33,469 nt of DNA from Chloroflexota bacterium. GTDB lineage: Bacteria > Chloroflexota > Dehalococcoidia > Bin125. The notes below the pieces were generated by a model. The model searched no databases. It was not told where the DNA came from and was given only the letters and a program-made list of their open reading frames with translations. Position numbers and translations under genes: made by a program. Shown piece by piece: positions 7,959 to 15,787 of this stretch. The stretch is taken from the NCBI GenBank assembly GCA_003228175.2, contig QGNQ01000024.1, positions 1 to 33,469 on the forward strand, in the 5' to 3' direction. Position 1 is the stretch's first letter, and each line of letters opens with the position of its first letter.

Positions 7959-8525
7959 CTAGAGTTGGTCCCGGACCATCCAGGTACCTTCGCTCGCCCC
8001 TTCGACTGAGGGAAGAGGCTCACCCGGCTCGGGGCCCTGAGCGACGGGCCGGTAGCCCAACCGCAACCAAAAGTACAACGCCACACCGTTTGATCCAGGC
8101 ACCCGCACTCGCGCCGACGTCGCTCCCAGCTTCGCCGCCGCCCGCTCCACCACCGGCACGGCCGCCCCGCCGTAGCCAAAGGCCCGCCATCTCGCCCCCA
8201 CCGCCAGCCAGCGCCAGACCAGCGCTGCTCCTTCCGGTCCATCCTCGATCGATGCAGCAACCGCGCCGACCGCTTGCTCCTCACCCTCGTGCTCGACCCG
8301 AATCCAGTAACCCACCCGCTCCCCCGCCCTCGTCTCGGAATCCGTCGCAAGCAACGACGCCAGGGCACAGCCGGGCGCTTTACCGAGGACGGCTTGCTCA
8401 GCCTCGGCCAGCCACTCAGGTGGCGAGTTCTTCAGCCCAGTGAGATCAGCGACGGCGCGTAGGGTGAGGGGCTTCGACCGCAGGGTCGCCGGCCAACGCC
8501 CACCCGAGCCACCACCAGGGGTCAC
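7959..8525 (-). CDS. GNAT-family N-acetyltransferase
   Basis: A 188-aa protein with an acetyl-CoA-binding motif A, VGARWRAFGYGGAAV (R-x-x-G-x-G/A pattern), and the typical C-terminal NGVALYFWLRLGYRPV (motif B region). The substrate is unknown. The GTG start at 8525 overlaps the dinG stop as GTGA, implying translational coupling to the helicase. The first 15 residues are Gly/Pro-rich, so a later start is possible but none has better support. Confidence 0.82.
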   Translation of the reverse strand: MTPGGGSGGRWPATLRSKPLTLRAVADLTGLKNSPPEWLAEAEQAVLGKAPGCALASLLATDSETRAGERVGYWIRVEHEGEEQAVGAVAASIEDGPEGAALVWRWLAVGARWRAFGYGGAAVPVVERAAAKLGATSARVRVPGSNGVALYFWLRLGYRPVAQGPEPGEPLPSVEGASEGTWMVRDQL

Positions 8526-11500
8526 TTTTGCAGCCAGTCAGCGGTCGCCGCGCCGATGTCGCGCAGCGGCACCTCCATCACCTCGACGGGCGGCAACGAG
8601 CGCACGAAGGCCTTGCCGTAGCCCTTCGACGTGATCCGGCCATCCAGCACCGCCACCACTCCCCGGTCGTCCTTACGCCGGATCAGGCGCCCGAATCCTT
8701 GCCGGAACCTCACGATCGCCTGTGGCACCGCGTAGGAGAAGAAGGGGTCTTCGTAGAGTTCGGAGCGCGCCGCGTAGACAGGGTCGCTGGGCACGGGGAA
8801 CGGTAACCGCGCGATCGCGACCAATGAGATCGCCTCGCCCGGTACATCGACGCCCTCCCACAGCGACGCCACGCCCAACGCTACGGTGCGCGGGCTGCTG
8901 GCCAGCTCCCGCATGATCCGCCGCGGCGACCCATCCATCCCTTGCGCCACCACCGTGATCTGATCGGCCTCGAGCGGCTCACGGATCAGGTCCGCCGTGC
9001 GTCGCAGCGCTCCGATCGCCGTGAACAGAATCAGCGCCCGGCCCTCGCTCGCCCGGACCAATTCCACGATGGCGTCGGCCAAGGCTTGCGGGTATTCGCT
9101 GTCGTTCGGCTGGGGCATGTCCGGCGGCAGGATCAGGCGCACGGCCTTGCGGTAGTCGAAGGGTGAGCCGAACTGCTCCTCCTCTGCCTCCTCCAGGCCT
9201 ACCCGCTCGCGCAGGTAGTCGTAGTTGCCCTCCGTCGTCAGCGTGGCGCCGGTCAGCACGACGCTGCGCTTCTGCTCGAAGAAGCGCTCCGCCAGCAGCG
9301 TCGCGACTCGCAACGGTGCGGAATTGATCGTCGCCGTATCGGAACGGCGCATCGTCGACAACCAGACGATGGTCGCCGGGTCGTGGCGCGTCAGAAGGTC
9401 CCCGCAAAGCTCGGCGCGCTGCGTCAGCATCTCCCGTAGCGACGCCGCCTCACCCACCAACGACTCCCAGTCGTCATTGGGCTTGCCGCCCGCCGCTGGG
9501 CCGTCCGGCTCGTCTTCGCTCAGCTCCTCCGCGATTGATTCCAGCATCGCTTGCAGCTCACCGATCGCCGACTCAATCCCCCGCAGCGCTTCGAAGGCAC
9601 GCTCCCACTCGATCTCGATCTGGCTCCACTCCGGCTGGGCTCGAACTCCCTGGGTCAGGCGCAACCGGGCGCTGTTGCCGAAGCGATCGTCCGCCGAATC
9701 GTTGGCGAAGGTCCGTAATCGCCGGAACAGTGCCTCCGTCTCCGACCGTACCTGTGAGACCTGCGCTGGCAACCCAGCCATCCGCGCGCGCAGATCCGAT
9801 CGCGTCCGCTCGTCGATCCGTGGGTCGCGGGCCAGGAGCTCTGTCCCAGCCACGATCCCCGCCTCGCTGCCTCGCGCGCTGACGCGATAGACGCCATCGA
9901 GCACATCCGCCAGCGAACGGAACGAAACCGAGGCGCCCAGATGCGATGTGGCGGAGTCCTCCAGATGATGCGCTTCATCGATGATCACCGTGTCGGCGCT
10001 GGGGAGTACTGAACCGCCCGCCGCCAGATCGCTCAGCAGCAGCGCGTGATTGACGATGACGATGTGTGCCGCCTCCGCTGCCCGCTTCGCGCGTAGCAGA
10101 AAGCAGGTGCCGTCGCGCACGTAGGCGCAGTGACCGCCGGAAAGGCAGTCCTCGCCCTCGGCGCTGTAGCGCTCCCAGAGCTGCTCTTCCTGACTGTTCA
10201 GGATCAACTCGCCCCGATCACCGGAATCGGTCCGTCCCAGCCAGACCAAGAGTCGGGCCAACAGCGACGCCTCCCCGTCCGAGGCCGGTCCGGAAACCCG
10301 TTCCTGTGCCACGCGTCGCAGACAGAGATAGTTGCGCCGTCCCTTCAGCGTCACGACGCGCAGACTCTCGGCCGCTTCCTCACCGATGGTGTCCGCCAAC
10401 AGCGCTCGCAGCGCCGGGGCATCCTTCTGGATTAACTGCTCCTGGAGGTTGATCGTGTTGGTGCTGACGATGACCCGCTCGCCCGTCTTCAACGCCCACA
10501 GCCCCGCTGGAATCAGATAGGCCAGTGACTTCCCCGTGCCGGTCCCCGCCTCCACCAGAAGTTGCCCACCGGCCTCGATGATTTGCGCCACGGCGCGGGT
10601 CATCCCCATCTGCTCCGCACGCTGCTCGAACGCGCCAAAGAGATCCGGGTGCGACTCGCCCGCCGCCAACGCGGCCAGGGCCTGTTCGGGAAGCTCCGCT
10701 TCATTGTCGCGAAGAGACGCCACGATCGGCGGTCGCGACGGTTGCGCCCGCGGCGCATCGAGCCGCAACCGGTCGACGCGCAGCCGATCGCTGATCGGCG
10801 TCATCGGCACGGGTGGGACCGGCGGCTCAACCGCCGTCTTCGGCGCGGCAGTCTCCGCCGCGAACTGGTCCAAGCTGCGTTGCGGGGAAGGAGGCGCGGG
10901 CCGCGCCCTGCCTTGCGGCGACGGCGGTGCGGCCGCCACCCGTCGCGGCGCCAGGCTGATGCCGCGCTCCCGCGCAAGATCTCGCAGCAATGTTGCCAAC
11001 GCCCAGCTCGGAGCCTCGTCACCTGGAACAGCGCTGTCCTCGGATCCACCAAGAATCTCGGGTGTATCGAGTGCCACCAAGTCGGCGAGCAAGCCTTCCG
11101 GCAACTCTCGCGCCCGATCCACCAGGGCCAGAAAGACGGACCGCGTCGCGTCGGCGTCGGCTAGCGCTCGATGCGCGACGGGCATCTCCACTTCGAAGTG
11201 CGCGGCCAGCGCTCCCAGCGAGCGGTCGCGCAGTTGCGGCTCCAGAATCGCGGCCATGTCCAGCGTGTCGAGCACGGCGCCGCGCGGCTCCACCCCCTCC
11301 TCGCTGAGGAAACGCAGGTCGAAGCCCACATTCTGCCCCACGATCGTGGCGTCGCCGATGAACTCCTCAATCTCCAAGCGCATCGCGTTGAAGTGCAGCG
11401 CATCGTGTACATCCTCATCTTGGATGCCCGTGATCTGCTGGATGCGGATCGGGATCGGTTTGCCTGGGTTCACCATCGACTGGAACGTGTCGAGAACGCC

Positions 11501-11602
11501 GTCCAGCGTGAACCGCACCATGCCGATCTCGGTGATGCGGTCTTGGCCGGCATTCAACCCCGTCGTTTCAAGGTCGATGGCGAGGAAGGTGCGGAGCGGC
11601 AC
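8522..11602 (-). CDS. dinG: DinG-type XPD-like helicase with N-terminal 3'-5' exonuclease domain
   Basis: A 1026-aa fusion. Residues 1-165 form a DnaQ-like exonuclease with ExoI D10-L-E12, ExoII around D95 (NVGFDLRF) and ExoIII H144/D149 (HRALADAD). A Pro/Ala-rich linker spans about 185-300. The superfamily 2 helicase follows, with Walker A EAGTGTGKS (351-359) and DEAH at 542-545. Four cysteines, C427, C486, C492 and C500, sit where XPD/DinG proteins bind a 4Fe-4S cluster. The C-terminal motif VI reads QGFGRLIRRKDDRG. E. coli DinG lacks the exonuclease; the long form is known in Firmicutes. A role in resolving R-loops or repair intermediates is likely. The exonuclease triad looks intact. The ATG at 11602 heads a minus-strand operon with the GNAT and flavoprotein genes. 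Confidence 0.95.
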   Translation of the reverse strand: MPLRTFLAIDLETTGLNAGQDRITEIGMVRFTLDGVLDTFQSMVNPGKPIPIRIQQITGIQDEDVHDALHFNAMRLEIEEFIGDATIVGQNVGFDLRFLSEEGVEPRGAVLDTLDMAAILEPQLRDRSLGALAAHFEVEMPVAHRALADADATRSVFLALVDRARELPEGLLADLVALDTPEILGGSEDSAVPGDEAPSWALATLLRDLARERGISLAPRRVAAAPPSPQGRARPAPPSPQRSLDQFAAETAAPKTAVEPPVPPVPMTPISDRLRVDRLRLDAPRAQPSRPPIVASLRDNEAELPEQALAALAAGESHPDLFGAFEQRAEQMGMTRAVAQIIEAGGQLLVEAGTGTGKSLAYLIPAGLWALKTGERVIVSTNTINLQEQLIQKDAPALRALLADTIGEEAAESLRVVTLKGRRNYLCLRRVAQERVSGPASDGEASLLARLLVWLGRTDSGDRGELILNSQEEQLWERYSAEGEDCLSGGHCAYVRDGTCFLLRAKRAAEAAHIVIVNHALLLSDLAAGGSVLPSADTVIIDEAHHLEDSATSHLGASVSFRSLADVLDGVYRVSARGSEAGIVAGTELLARDPRIDERTRSDLRARMAGLPAQVSQVRSETEALFRRLRTFANDSADDRFGNSARLRLTQGVRAQPEWSQIEIEWERAFEALRGIESAIGELQAMLESIAEELSEDEPDGPAAGGKPNDDWESLVGEAASLREMLTQRAELCGDLLTRHDPATIVWLSTMRRSDTATINSAPLRVATLLAERFFEQKRSVVLTGATLTTEGNYDYLRERVGLEEAEEEQFGSPFDYRKAVRLILPPDMPQPNDSEYPQALADAIVELVRASEGRALILFTAIGALRRTADLIREPLEADQITVVAQGMDGSPRRIMRELASSPRTVALGVASLWEGVDVPGEAISLVAIARLPFPVPSDPVYAARSELYEDPFFSYAVPQAIVRFRQGFGRLIRRKDDRGVVAVLDGRITSKGYGKAFVRSLPPVEVMEVPLRDIGAATADWLQK

Positions 11603-11804
11603 CGAGTTTCCTTTCAGTGCAGGGGTCTTCTAGGTGCTGGGCGTTCTAGGCGCGGGCGGGGTTGGGTAGAGGGGACACACCAGCGGAGCGCGCGCAGCGT
11701 ATCGCAGGCCTCCCTCGCTCACCACGAAGCGGCATGAGTCGAGCGGTACGTTATGGCCCACGTCTATGACGATGCACTGAACAGGGACGGGATTGGAGCG
11801 CGAA

Positions 11805-12536
11805 CTAGGCCTCGTTGTCGGGCGCGAAGAGCTTGAACTCGCCCACGTTGAGTCCCTCGTAGACGACGGTCTTGCCAGAGTGCAGCAGCTCCACTGTCTG
11901 CTCGCGGCTCTCCAGCTTCTCGGGGAAGACCGTCGTGTACGTACCGATGCCGCTGGTCGAGTGGGCATCGGAGCCGCCCGTGATCGGCTTGTTGAGAATC
12001 TGGGCCACCTTGTAGGCAAAGACGTTCTCGCGATGGGTGTTGCCCCCGTTGCCCGCCTCAATGCCATGCACCACCTGGAAGACGCGCATCTTCTCCGCCG
12101 CCTCATCCGGATCCATATCGAAGGGCTCCTTGCCCTGGCGCAGGAACGTCACGGGGTCGAAGAAGTGCCGGAAGGGGTGCGCCACGGTGATGAAGGCGCC
12201 GATCTCATCGGCGATCACACGCAGCTTCTCGGCGGAGCGCATGCCCTGCATGTACTGATCGACGCCAAAGACGATCACGTGCCCCATGTCCGTCGAGACT
12301 TCCATCCCCCGCGACATGTAGATCGGGGCCGCCTGATCAGCGAACTCTTTCCAGTCGTAGCCTTCCCAGACCCGATCGTGCTCGCTGATGTTGAGGCCCG
12401 TCAGCCCAATGCGACGCGCCTCGTCCAGCAGTTCCTCCGGCTTAAGGCTGCTGTCGGCGGCGCCGCGAACGGTGTGGATGTGCGCGTCGAGAACGGTGCC
12501 TGGGGCGTCAAGAATCCGGCCTGGAGCGTCGCTCAC
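11805..12536 (-). CDS. PHP-domain metal-dependent phosphoesterase
   Basis: A 243-aa protein of the PHP (polymerase and histidinol phosphatase) superfamily. Metal-binding motifs are present: H19-x-H21 (LDAHIHT), NISEHD, AHPFRHF and the late GSDAHS. PHP proteins of this size usually hydrolyse phosphoester bonds in small molecules or nucleotides; the substrate is unknown. I chose GTG 12536 because AGGGGGA lies 5 nt upstream and the conserved domain begins just after it. The frame stays open to 12668, but that stretch is low-complexity and looks untranslated. It lies 143 bp after the membrane protein gene on the same strand. A TATACT hexamer at 12598-12603 (minus) could serve as a separate -10 element, but no good -35 accompanies it. 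Confidence 0.85.
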   Translation of the reverse strand: MSDAPGRILDAPGTVLDAHIHTVRGAADSSLKPEELLDEARRIGLTGLNISEHDRVWEGYDWKEFADQAAPIYMSRGMEVSTDMGHVIVFGVDQYMQGMRSAEKLRVIADEIGAFITVAHPFRHFFDPVTFLRQGKEPFDMDPDEAAEKMRVFQVVHGIEAGNGGNTHRENVFAYKVAQILNKPITGGSDAHSTSGIGTYTTVFPEKLESREQTVELLHSGKTVVYEGLNVGEFKLFAPDNEA

Positions 12537-12679
12537 ATGGTCCCCCTGGTTCCGCGAAAGAGCCTGCTCAACGATGGAGCCACTGCTCCCCGGAAAAAGT
12601 ATACGGAGCCCCCTGCTTAGGCACCTGCCACCCGCGACACCCACCCGGCCCCTGCCGGCTCCTGCCACGTCTTGCAGAA

Positions 12680-13093
12680 TCAGGCCTCAGCTAAATGCGG
12701 CAACATCCAGCCGAATGCCAACGCGAAGAGAACCGCCGAGAAGAGCCCGCGTCGCCACCAACTGGGATTGATCAGGACGACGCTCGCCAGGCCCATCACC
12801 GCCACGATGACGAAGACCAACGTGAAACCCCAGGCAGGGCTGCCCAGCCCGTCCTGCGCGTTGGACTGGATCGCGGAATAGGCTGCGCCCACTACCATCC
12901 CCACCGCCCCCCAGCCCGCCTGCACCGACACCGCCATCCCCGCCATCAGTTGCGGCAACGACGTCCCCTTCGGAAAGCGGCCGTGGAACTGCTCGATCGC
13001 CTTGGGGTGCCGGACGATCTCCGCCCCCATCAGCGCCATCGCCAGAATCCCCATCGCCAATCCGGCCACGAAGCCCGCCAGCATTGCTTCCAC
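12680..13093 (-). CDS. Small multi-pass membrane protein
   Basis: A 137-aa protein with about four hydrophobic segments: an N-terminal AGFVAGLAMGILAMALMG, a central one around GMAVSVQAGWGAVGMVVG, FTLVFVIVAVMGLASVVLI, and a final one around LFSAVLFALAFGWMLP. The polar loop between the first two contains HPKAIEQFHGRFPKG. No family is recognised. GTG 13093 overlaps the ispE TAG by one base (TAGTG); ATG 13084 is an alternative start. It sits third in the rsmA-ispE group and is probably co-transcribed. Confidence 0.65.
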   Translation of the reverse strand: MEAMLAGFVAGLAMGILAMALMGAEIVRHPKAIEQFHGRFPKGTSLPQLMAGMAVSVQAGWGAVGMVVGAAYSAIQSNAQDGLGSPAWGFTLVFVIVAVMGLASVVLINPSWWRRGLFSAVLFALAFGWMLPHLAEA

Positions 13094-14127
13094 TAGGACA
13101 GGCCGTCCCTTGGCAGGTCGTCCGGATCGATCGACTCATCTGGAGCGAGCGTCTCGACACGCGTCGCCGGATCCCGCCCCATCGGCCGCACCAGCCAGGC
13201 GCGGTTGCCATGACCACGCACTCCCGGATCGTGGCCGTCGTTCAGCGCCGCCGCCGCCGTCGCGAGACCTTGCTCCTCACCCACGATGAACAGGCTCGGT
13301 CCCGCCCCCGCCAACACCGGCACGACCCGGGTCAGCTCCGCCAGCCGACGCCGTGCCGGGCGCAGCCCCGTCAGCACCTCATCGGCCACCGCATCAAACG
13401 TGTTGTACACGTCGTCCATCGTCGGCGGCACCCCTCTCTCCAGCGTTGCGCGTAGATTCGCAGCCCGGGCACCATCGCCGAAGTGGGTCGGCCGCAGCGC
13501 CCCATACATCGTCGCGGTCTTCGCCTCCGGCGTGGGGATCTCCGGGCTGTAGAGCAGAGCGGCCCATTCGTTGCCGCCAGATTTCGCCGCGGAGACGGAC
13601 GTCAAAGGCTCGACGCGCTCGCCCCGCCCCTCCATCAGCACCGCCCCCCCGCGCAGAAAGAGCGAGACGTCCGATCCCACTTCCGCAGCGACCTCCGCCA
13701 GCACCGTCTCTGGCAGCCCCCACCACTTCCTCGCCAGCCGCAAGAACGCGGCCGCGTCGCTCGACCCACCACCCAGCCCCGCCGCAATCGGGATCCGCTT
13801 CACGACCTCGACCCGCCCACCGTCGTCCATCCCATAGCGACGCTCCAGCAGGTCCCAGGCCTTCCCGACCAGTTCCTCACCGAACGGCACCGGCACCGGG
13901 CGTCCCGCAGTATCGACAAGCGTCACGGAACGCTCGTCCGCCGCCGCGATCGAAACGTCGTCGTAGAGATCCACGGTCTGGGCGATGGAGACGAGATCGT
14001 GGAAGCCGTCCTCACGGCGTCCCAGAATCTCCAAGCTGAGATTGATTTTGGCGGGCGCGCGGGTCCACAGGCTGGGTCGCGCGCCTTGGCGGTACCAATG
14101 GTCCGGGGGCAGGGGCGGGCCACTCAT
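13093..14127 (-). CDS. ispE: 4-diphosphocytidyl-2-C-methyl-D-erythritol kinase
   Basis: IspE phosphorylates CDP-methylerythritol in the non-mevalonate isoprenoid pathway. This GHMP kinase shows the substrate strand RAPAKINLSLEILGRREDGFH (lysine at 27), the ATP-binding glycine loop IPIAAGLGGGSSDAAA (113-127), the VGSDVSLFLRGG segment, and a late LAGAGPSLF motif 3. At 344 residues it is about 50 longer than common forms. The extra length is an N-terminal 20-residue tag, a loop around 160-175 and a C-terminal acidic tail. ATG 14127 overlaps the rsmA stop as ATGA, so translation is probably coupled. The rsmA-ispE pairing occurs in many bacteria. Confidence 0.95.
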   Translation of the reverse strand: MSGPPLPPDHWYRQGARPSLWTRAPAKINLSLEILGRREDGFHDLVSIAQTVDLYDDVSIAAADERSVTLVDTAGRPVPVPFGEELVGKAWDLLERRYGMDDGGRVEVVKRIPIAAGLGGGSSDAAAFLRLARKWWGLPETVLAEVAAEVGSDVSLFLRGGAVLMEGRGERVEPLTSVSAAKSGGNEWAALLYSPEIPTPEAKTATMYGALRPTHFGDGARAANLRATLERGVPPTMDDVYNTFDAVADEVLTGLRPARRRLAELTRVVPVLAGAGPSLFIVGEEQGLATAAAALNDGHDPGVRGHGNRAWLVRPMGRDPATRVETLAPDESIDPDDLPRDGLS

Positions 14128-15089
14128 TCCGTCACGCCCTCTTCCGCCATCTCATCTTCGGCGATCCGATCCTCATCCAGTCGATCTTCCACCAACCGAC
14201 CCTTCAGGCGAGCATGCCTGGGCGCTTCAGGCGCCCCGCTGCGCTCCCGCGACCACGCCAGCCGCGCCCACTCCTCCAACGTCAACGTTGCCGCCCGGCG
14301 CGATGAATCGATTTCGCACGACTCCAGCCACTCTTTCGCCGCGCCGGGCTCCAGCCACAGCCCCATCGCCAGCGTGTTGTGGAGCTGCTTTCGGGGCGCA
14401 CGGAATCCCGCCCGCACCACCTCAAAGAAGCGATCCTCGCTGGGCACGTCCACGGCGGGCTGAGGCCGACGCTTGATCAAGATCACCGCCGACCGCACGC
14501 GTGGCGGCGGGTCGAAGGCCTCGCGGTCCACGTAGAAGAGCAACTCAGGGTCCGCGTAGAACTGTACCGATACGCTCAGCAGCGAGCGCTTGCCCGGAGT
14601 TGCCACCACCTGCTGCGCCACCTCGCGCTGCACCATGACCAGCAGCCAGGCCGGAGGATGGGGCTCCTCACTGAGGAATTTGCGGAACAGCAGCGCCGTG
14701 ATCGCGTAGGGCAGATTGCCCACGAGTCCGTACGGGGGCGCAGCGCCAACCGCCGCCAGCACCTCCGCCGGATCGACATCGAGGATGTCCTGGTTCAGCA
14801 CCATCAGGTCCCGGCGGTCCGCAAGTTCGCGGCGCAGCAGCGTCACGAGGTTGGCATCGATGTCCACCGCGACCACGGGCCTTCCCATCTCCGCCAGGTC
14901 GCGCGTCAGCACGCCCCGCCCAGGACCGATCTCCAGAATCGGCAAGCCGTCGTCTGGCACGGCGTCCAGGATCTCGTTGACCACATCGGGATTGCGAAGG
15001 AAATGTTGGCCCAGGGCGGGCTTAGAGGGTCGCGACTTGGCGGATCGTGACTTCGAAGATCGTGACCTGGAAGATCGATGTTTAGCCAT
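14124..15089 (-). CDS. rsmA: 16S rRNA dimethyladenosine transferase RsmA (KsgA)
   Basis: RsmA dimethylates the two adjacent adenines at the 3' end of 16S rRNA (A1518/A1519, E. coli numbering) during late small-subunit assembly. Motifs include GQHFLRNPDVV at the domain start, SAM motif I EIGPGRGVLT, acidic VAVDID, and the catalytic NLPYAI (motif IV). The C-terminal helical domain is recognisable (GFRAPRKQLHNTL). Two features are unusual: a basic N-terminal head of RS/KS repeats (residues 5-23) encoded by imperfect 15-bp repeats, and an acidic tail of about 25 residues ending MAEEGVTE. ATG 15089 is the only good start for the frame. The gene leads the rsmA-ispE-membrane group and follows a hairpin-rich leader. 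Confidence 0.96.
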   Translation of the reverse strand: MAKHRSSRSRSSKSRSAKSRPSKPALGQHFLRNPDVVNEILDAVPDDGLPILEIGPGRGVLTRDLAEMGRPVVAVDIDANLVTLLRRELADRRDLMVLNQDILDVDPAEVLAAVGAAPPYGLVGNLPYAITALLFRKFLSEEPHPPAWLLVMVQREVAQQVVATPGKRSLLSVSVQFYADPELLFYVDREAFDPPPRVRSAVILIKRRPQPAVDVPSEDRFFEVVRAGFRAPRKQLHNTLAMGLWLEPGAAKEWLESCEIDSSRRAATLTLEEWARLAWSRERSGAPEAPRHARLKGRLVEDRLDEDRIAEDEMAEEGVTE

Positions 15090-15344
15090 CGCTCAGCCTG
15101 CCACCCTCGTTGTTCGACCCAATATCTGCGTCCGCTCAGCTCATCTGCCTGAGCGTAGTGCGAACCCTGCACCGGATCGACGCACAGCAAGCCTCCCGGC
15201 GTGTGCCATCCGAAGACGACACACGCAGGAGATGGGAGGACTCCCCGGCATACGTGGCGCCACCGCACGACCGGTGGCGAATACCAAACGCTGACCTCAT
15301 GGCTGCGATCAGCGCCGAAGCACTGATCCGCTGCAACCAAGAGT
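15090..15344 (-). other. Hairpin-rich leader/trailer between SRP RNA and rsmA
   Basis: No credible gene lies here. Read on minus, there are three successive hairpins. One at 15307-15328 has a 9-bp stem with a C(UUCG)G tetraloop. One at 15258-15279 has a 7-bp CGCCACC/GGTGGCG stem. One at 15192-15239 combines a 12-bp stem with a C(UUCG)G loop and an outer CCTCCC/GGGAGG helix. The UUCG loops appear only on the minus-strand RNA, so that is the likely transcribed strand. They could be processing or termination signals after the SRP RNA, or a structured 5' leader of rsmA. Confidence 0.5.
15307..15328 (-). terminator. Stable UUCG hairpin just after SRP RNA, possible terminator
   Basis: The minus-strand GATCAGTGC-TTCG-GCGCTGATC folds into a 9-bp stem (one G-T pair) capped by a UUCG tetraloop. 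It begins 16 nt past the SRP RNA 3' end. No T-tract follows, so intrinsic termination is uncertain; it may protect the 3' end instead. Confidence 0.4.
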
Positions 15345-15611
15345 GATCGTGCACCCGTCGTCGAATATCCACATGAGCTTTTCCGCACCAGCCAGCTCAA
15401 CCCCGGCAAACCCGTGGCGCCCGAGACCAACTACTTACGGCTGCTTCCTCTCGGATCTGACCGGGTTCATAGCGGCTCGCCGCACGGGACCAAAGCTTCA
15501 GTACCGCTTAGCGCGAACAGTCCCCATGATGCATACCCTCGGACGGGGATTCGACCCCGCTAAAGCGGATTGCGGGTACAGGGCACCGCTAGTTCCCCGT
15601 CTAGCACGACC
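15345..15611 (-). ncRNA. ffs: Large bacterial SRP RNA (Alu-domain type, about 267 nt)
   Basis: The S domain contains GGTCAGATCC-GAGA-GGAAGCAGCC (around 15431-15468), the universal helix 8 with a GNRA tetraloop and asymmetric loop that bind Ffh. Upstream on minus, the segment AGCGGTGCCCTGTACCCGC and then CAATCCGCTTTAGCGGGG (within about 15545-15590) closely follows the 5' Alu region of the Bacillus 271-nt scRNA. The ends are set by an 8-bp terminal helix: GGTCGTGC (15604-15611) pairs with GCACGATC (15345-15352). A further helix CCCGTG/CACGGG closes the S domain (15411-15416 with 15483-15488). Length, ends and both signature regions agree. A well-placed promoter lies just upstream. The product pairs with FtsY, which starts at the window's left edge. 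Confidence 0.93.
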
Positions 15612-15617
15612 AAATCC

Positions 15618-15647
15618 ACTCTATTCAGACCGTGGCCCGCTGGTCAA
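15618..15647 (-). promoter_or_regulatory. Promoter of the SRP RNA gene
   Basis: On minus, TTGACC (15642-15647) and TAGAGT (15618-15623) are 18 bp apart and resemble sigma70-type -35/-10 boxes. The expected start, 7 nt beyond the -10, coincides with the SRP RNA 5' end deduced from the terminal helix. An inverted repeat GCCCGC/GCGGGC (15635-15640 and 15652-15657) surrounds the -35 box. Confidence 0.65.
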
Positions 15648-15787
15648 TCACGCGGGCTAACCTTGGTGCAGGCCATAACCGAAGCGTTAAACCCTGCATT
15701 GGCCCCGGCTGCTTGGTCCGCCACGCGGGGCCAGCGCTGACGACCCATCGCTAGCGCTGGCCCGCGGCACCGCCCTACAGTAGATCC
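15648..15787. other. Inverted-repeat cluster between SRP RNA promoter and the 512-aa gene
   Basis: Three inverted repeats lie in a row: TGCAGG/CCTGCA (15667-15672, 15693-15698), GGCCCCG/CGGGGCC (15701-15707, 15726-15732) and an 11-bp perfect GGGCCAGCGCT/AGCGCTGGCCC (15728-15738, 15753-15763). The last two share bases 15728-15732, so they cannot form together. The last ends 24 bp before the plus-strand start codon. They may be an operator, an attenuator-like leader or convergent transcription control. No terminator T-tract is present. Confidence 0.5.

Noticed and set aside
11603-11804. Possible 50-codon minus-strand frame between dinG and the PHP gene
   Set aside because: A GTG-started frame (VQCIVIDVGHNVPL) is open but has no clear ribosome binding site or recognisable family; too weak to call. 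Nothing else is seen in this 200-bp gap.
12537-12668. N-terminal 44-residue extension of the PHP protein
   Set aside because: Gly/Arg-rich, no homology expected, and GTG 12536 has a well-placed ribosome binding site.
14906-15430. 174-aa minus-strand frame across the SRP RNA and rsmA
   Set aside because: It runs through the 3' part of the SRP RNA and the rsmA start in another frame, and no family resemblance is seen.
15545-15565. ggattcgacc resembling the tmRNA 5' region
   Set aside because: On the other strand the same bases fit the Alu part of the SRP RNA over a much longer stretch.
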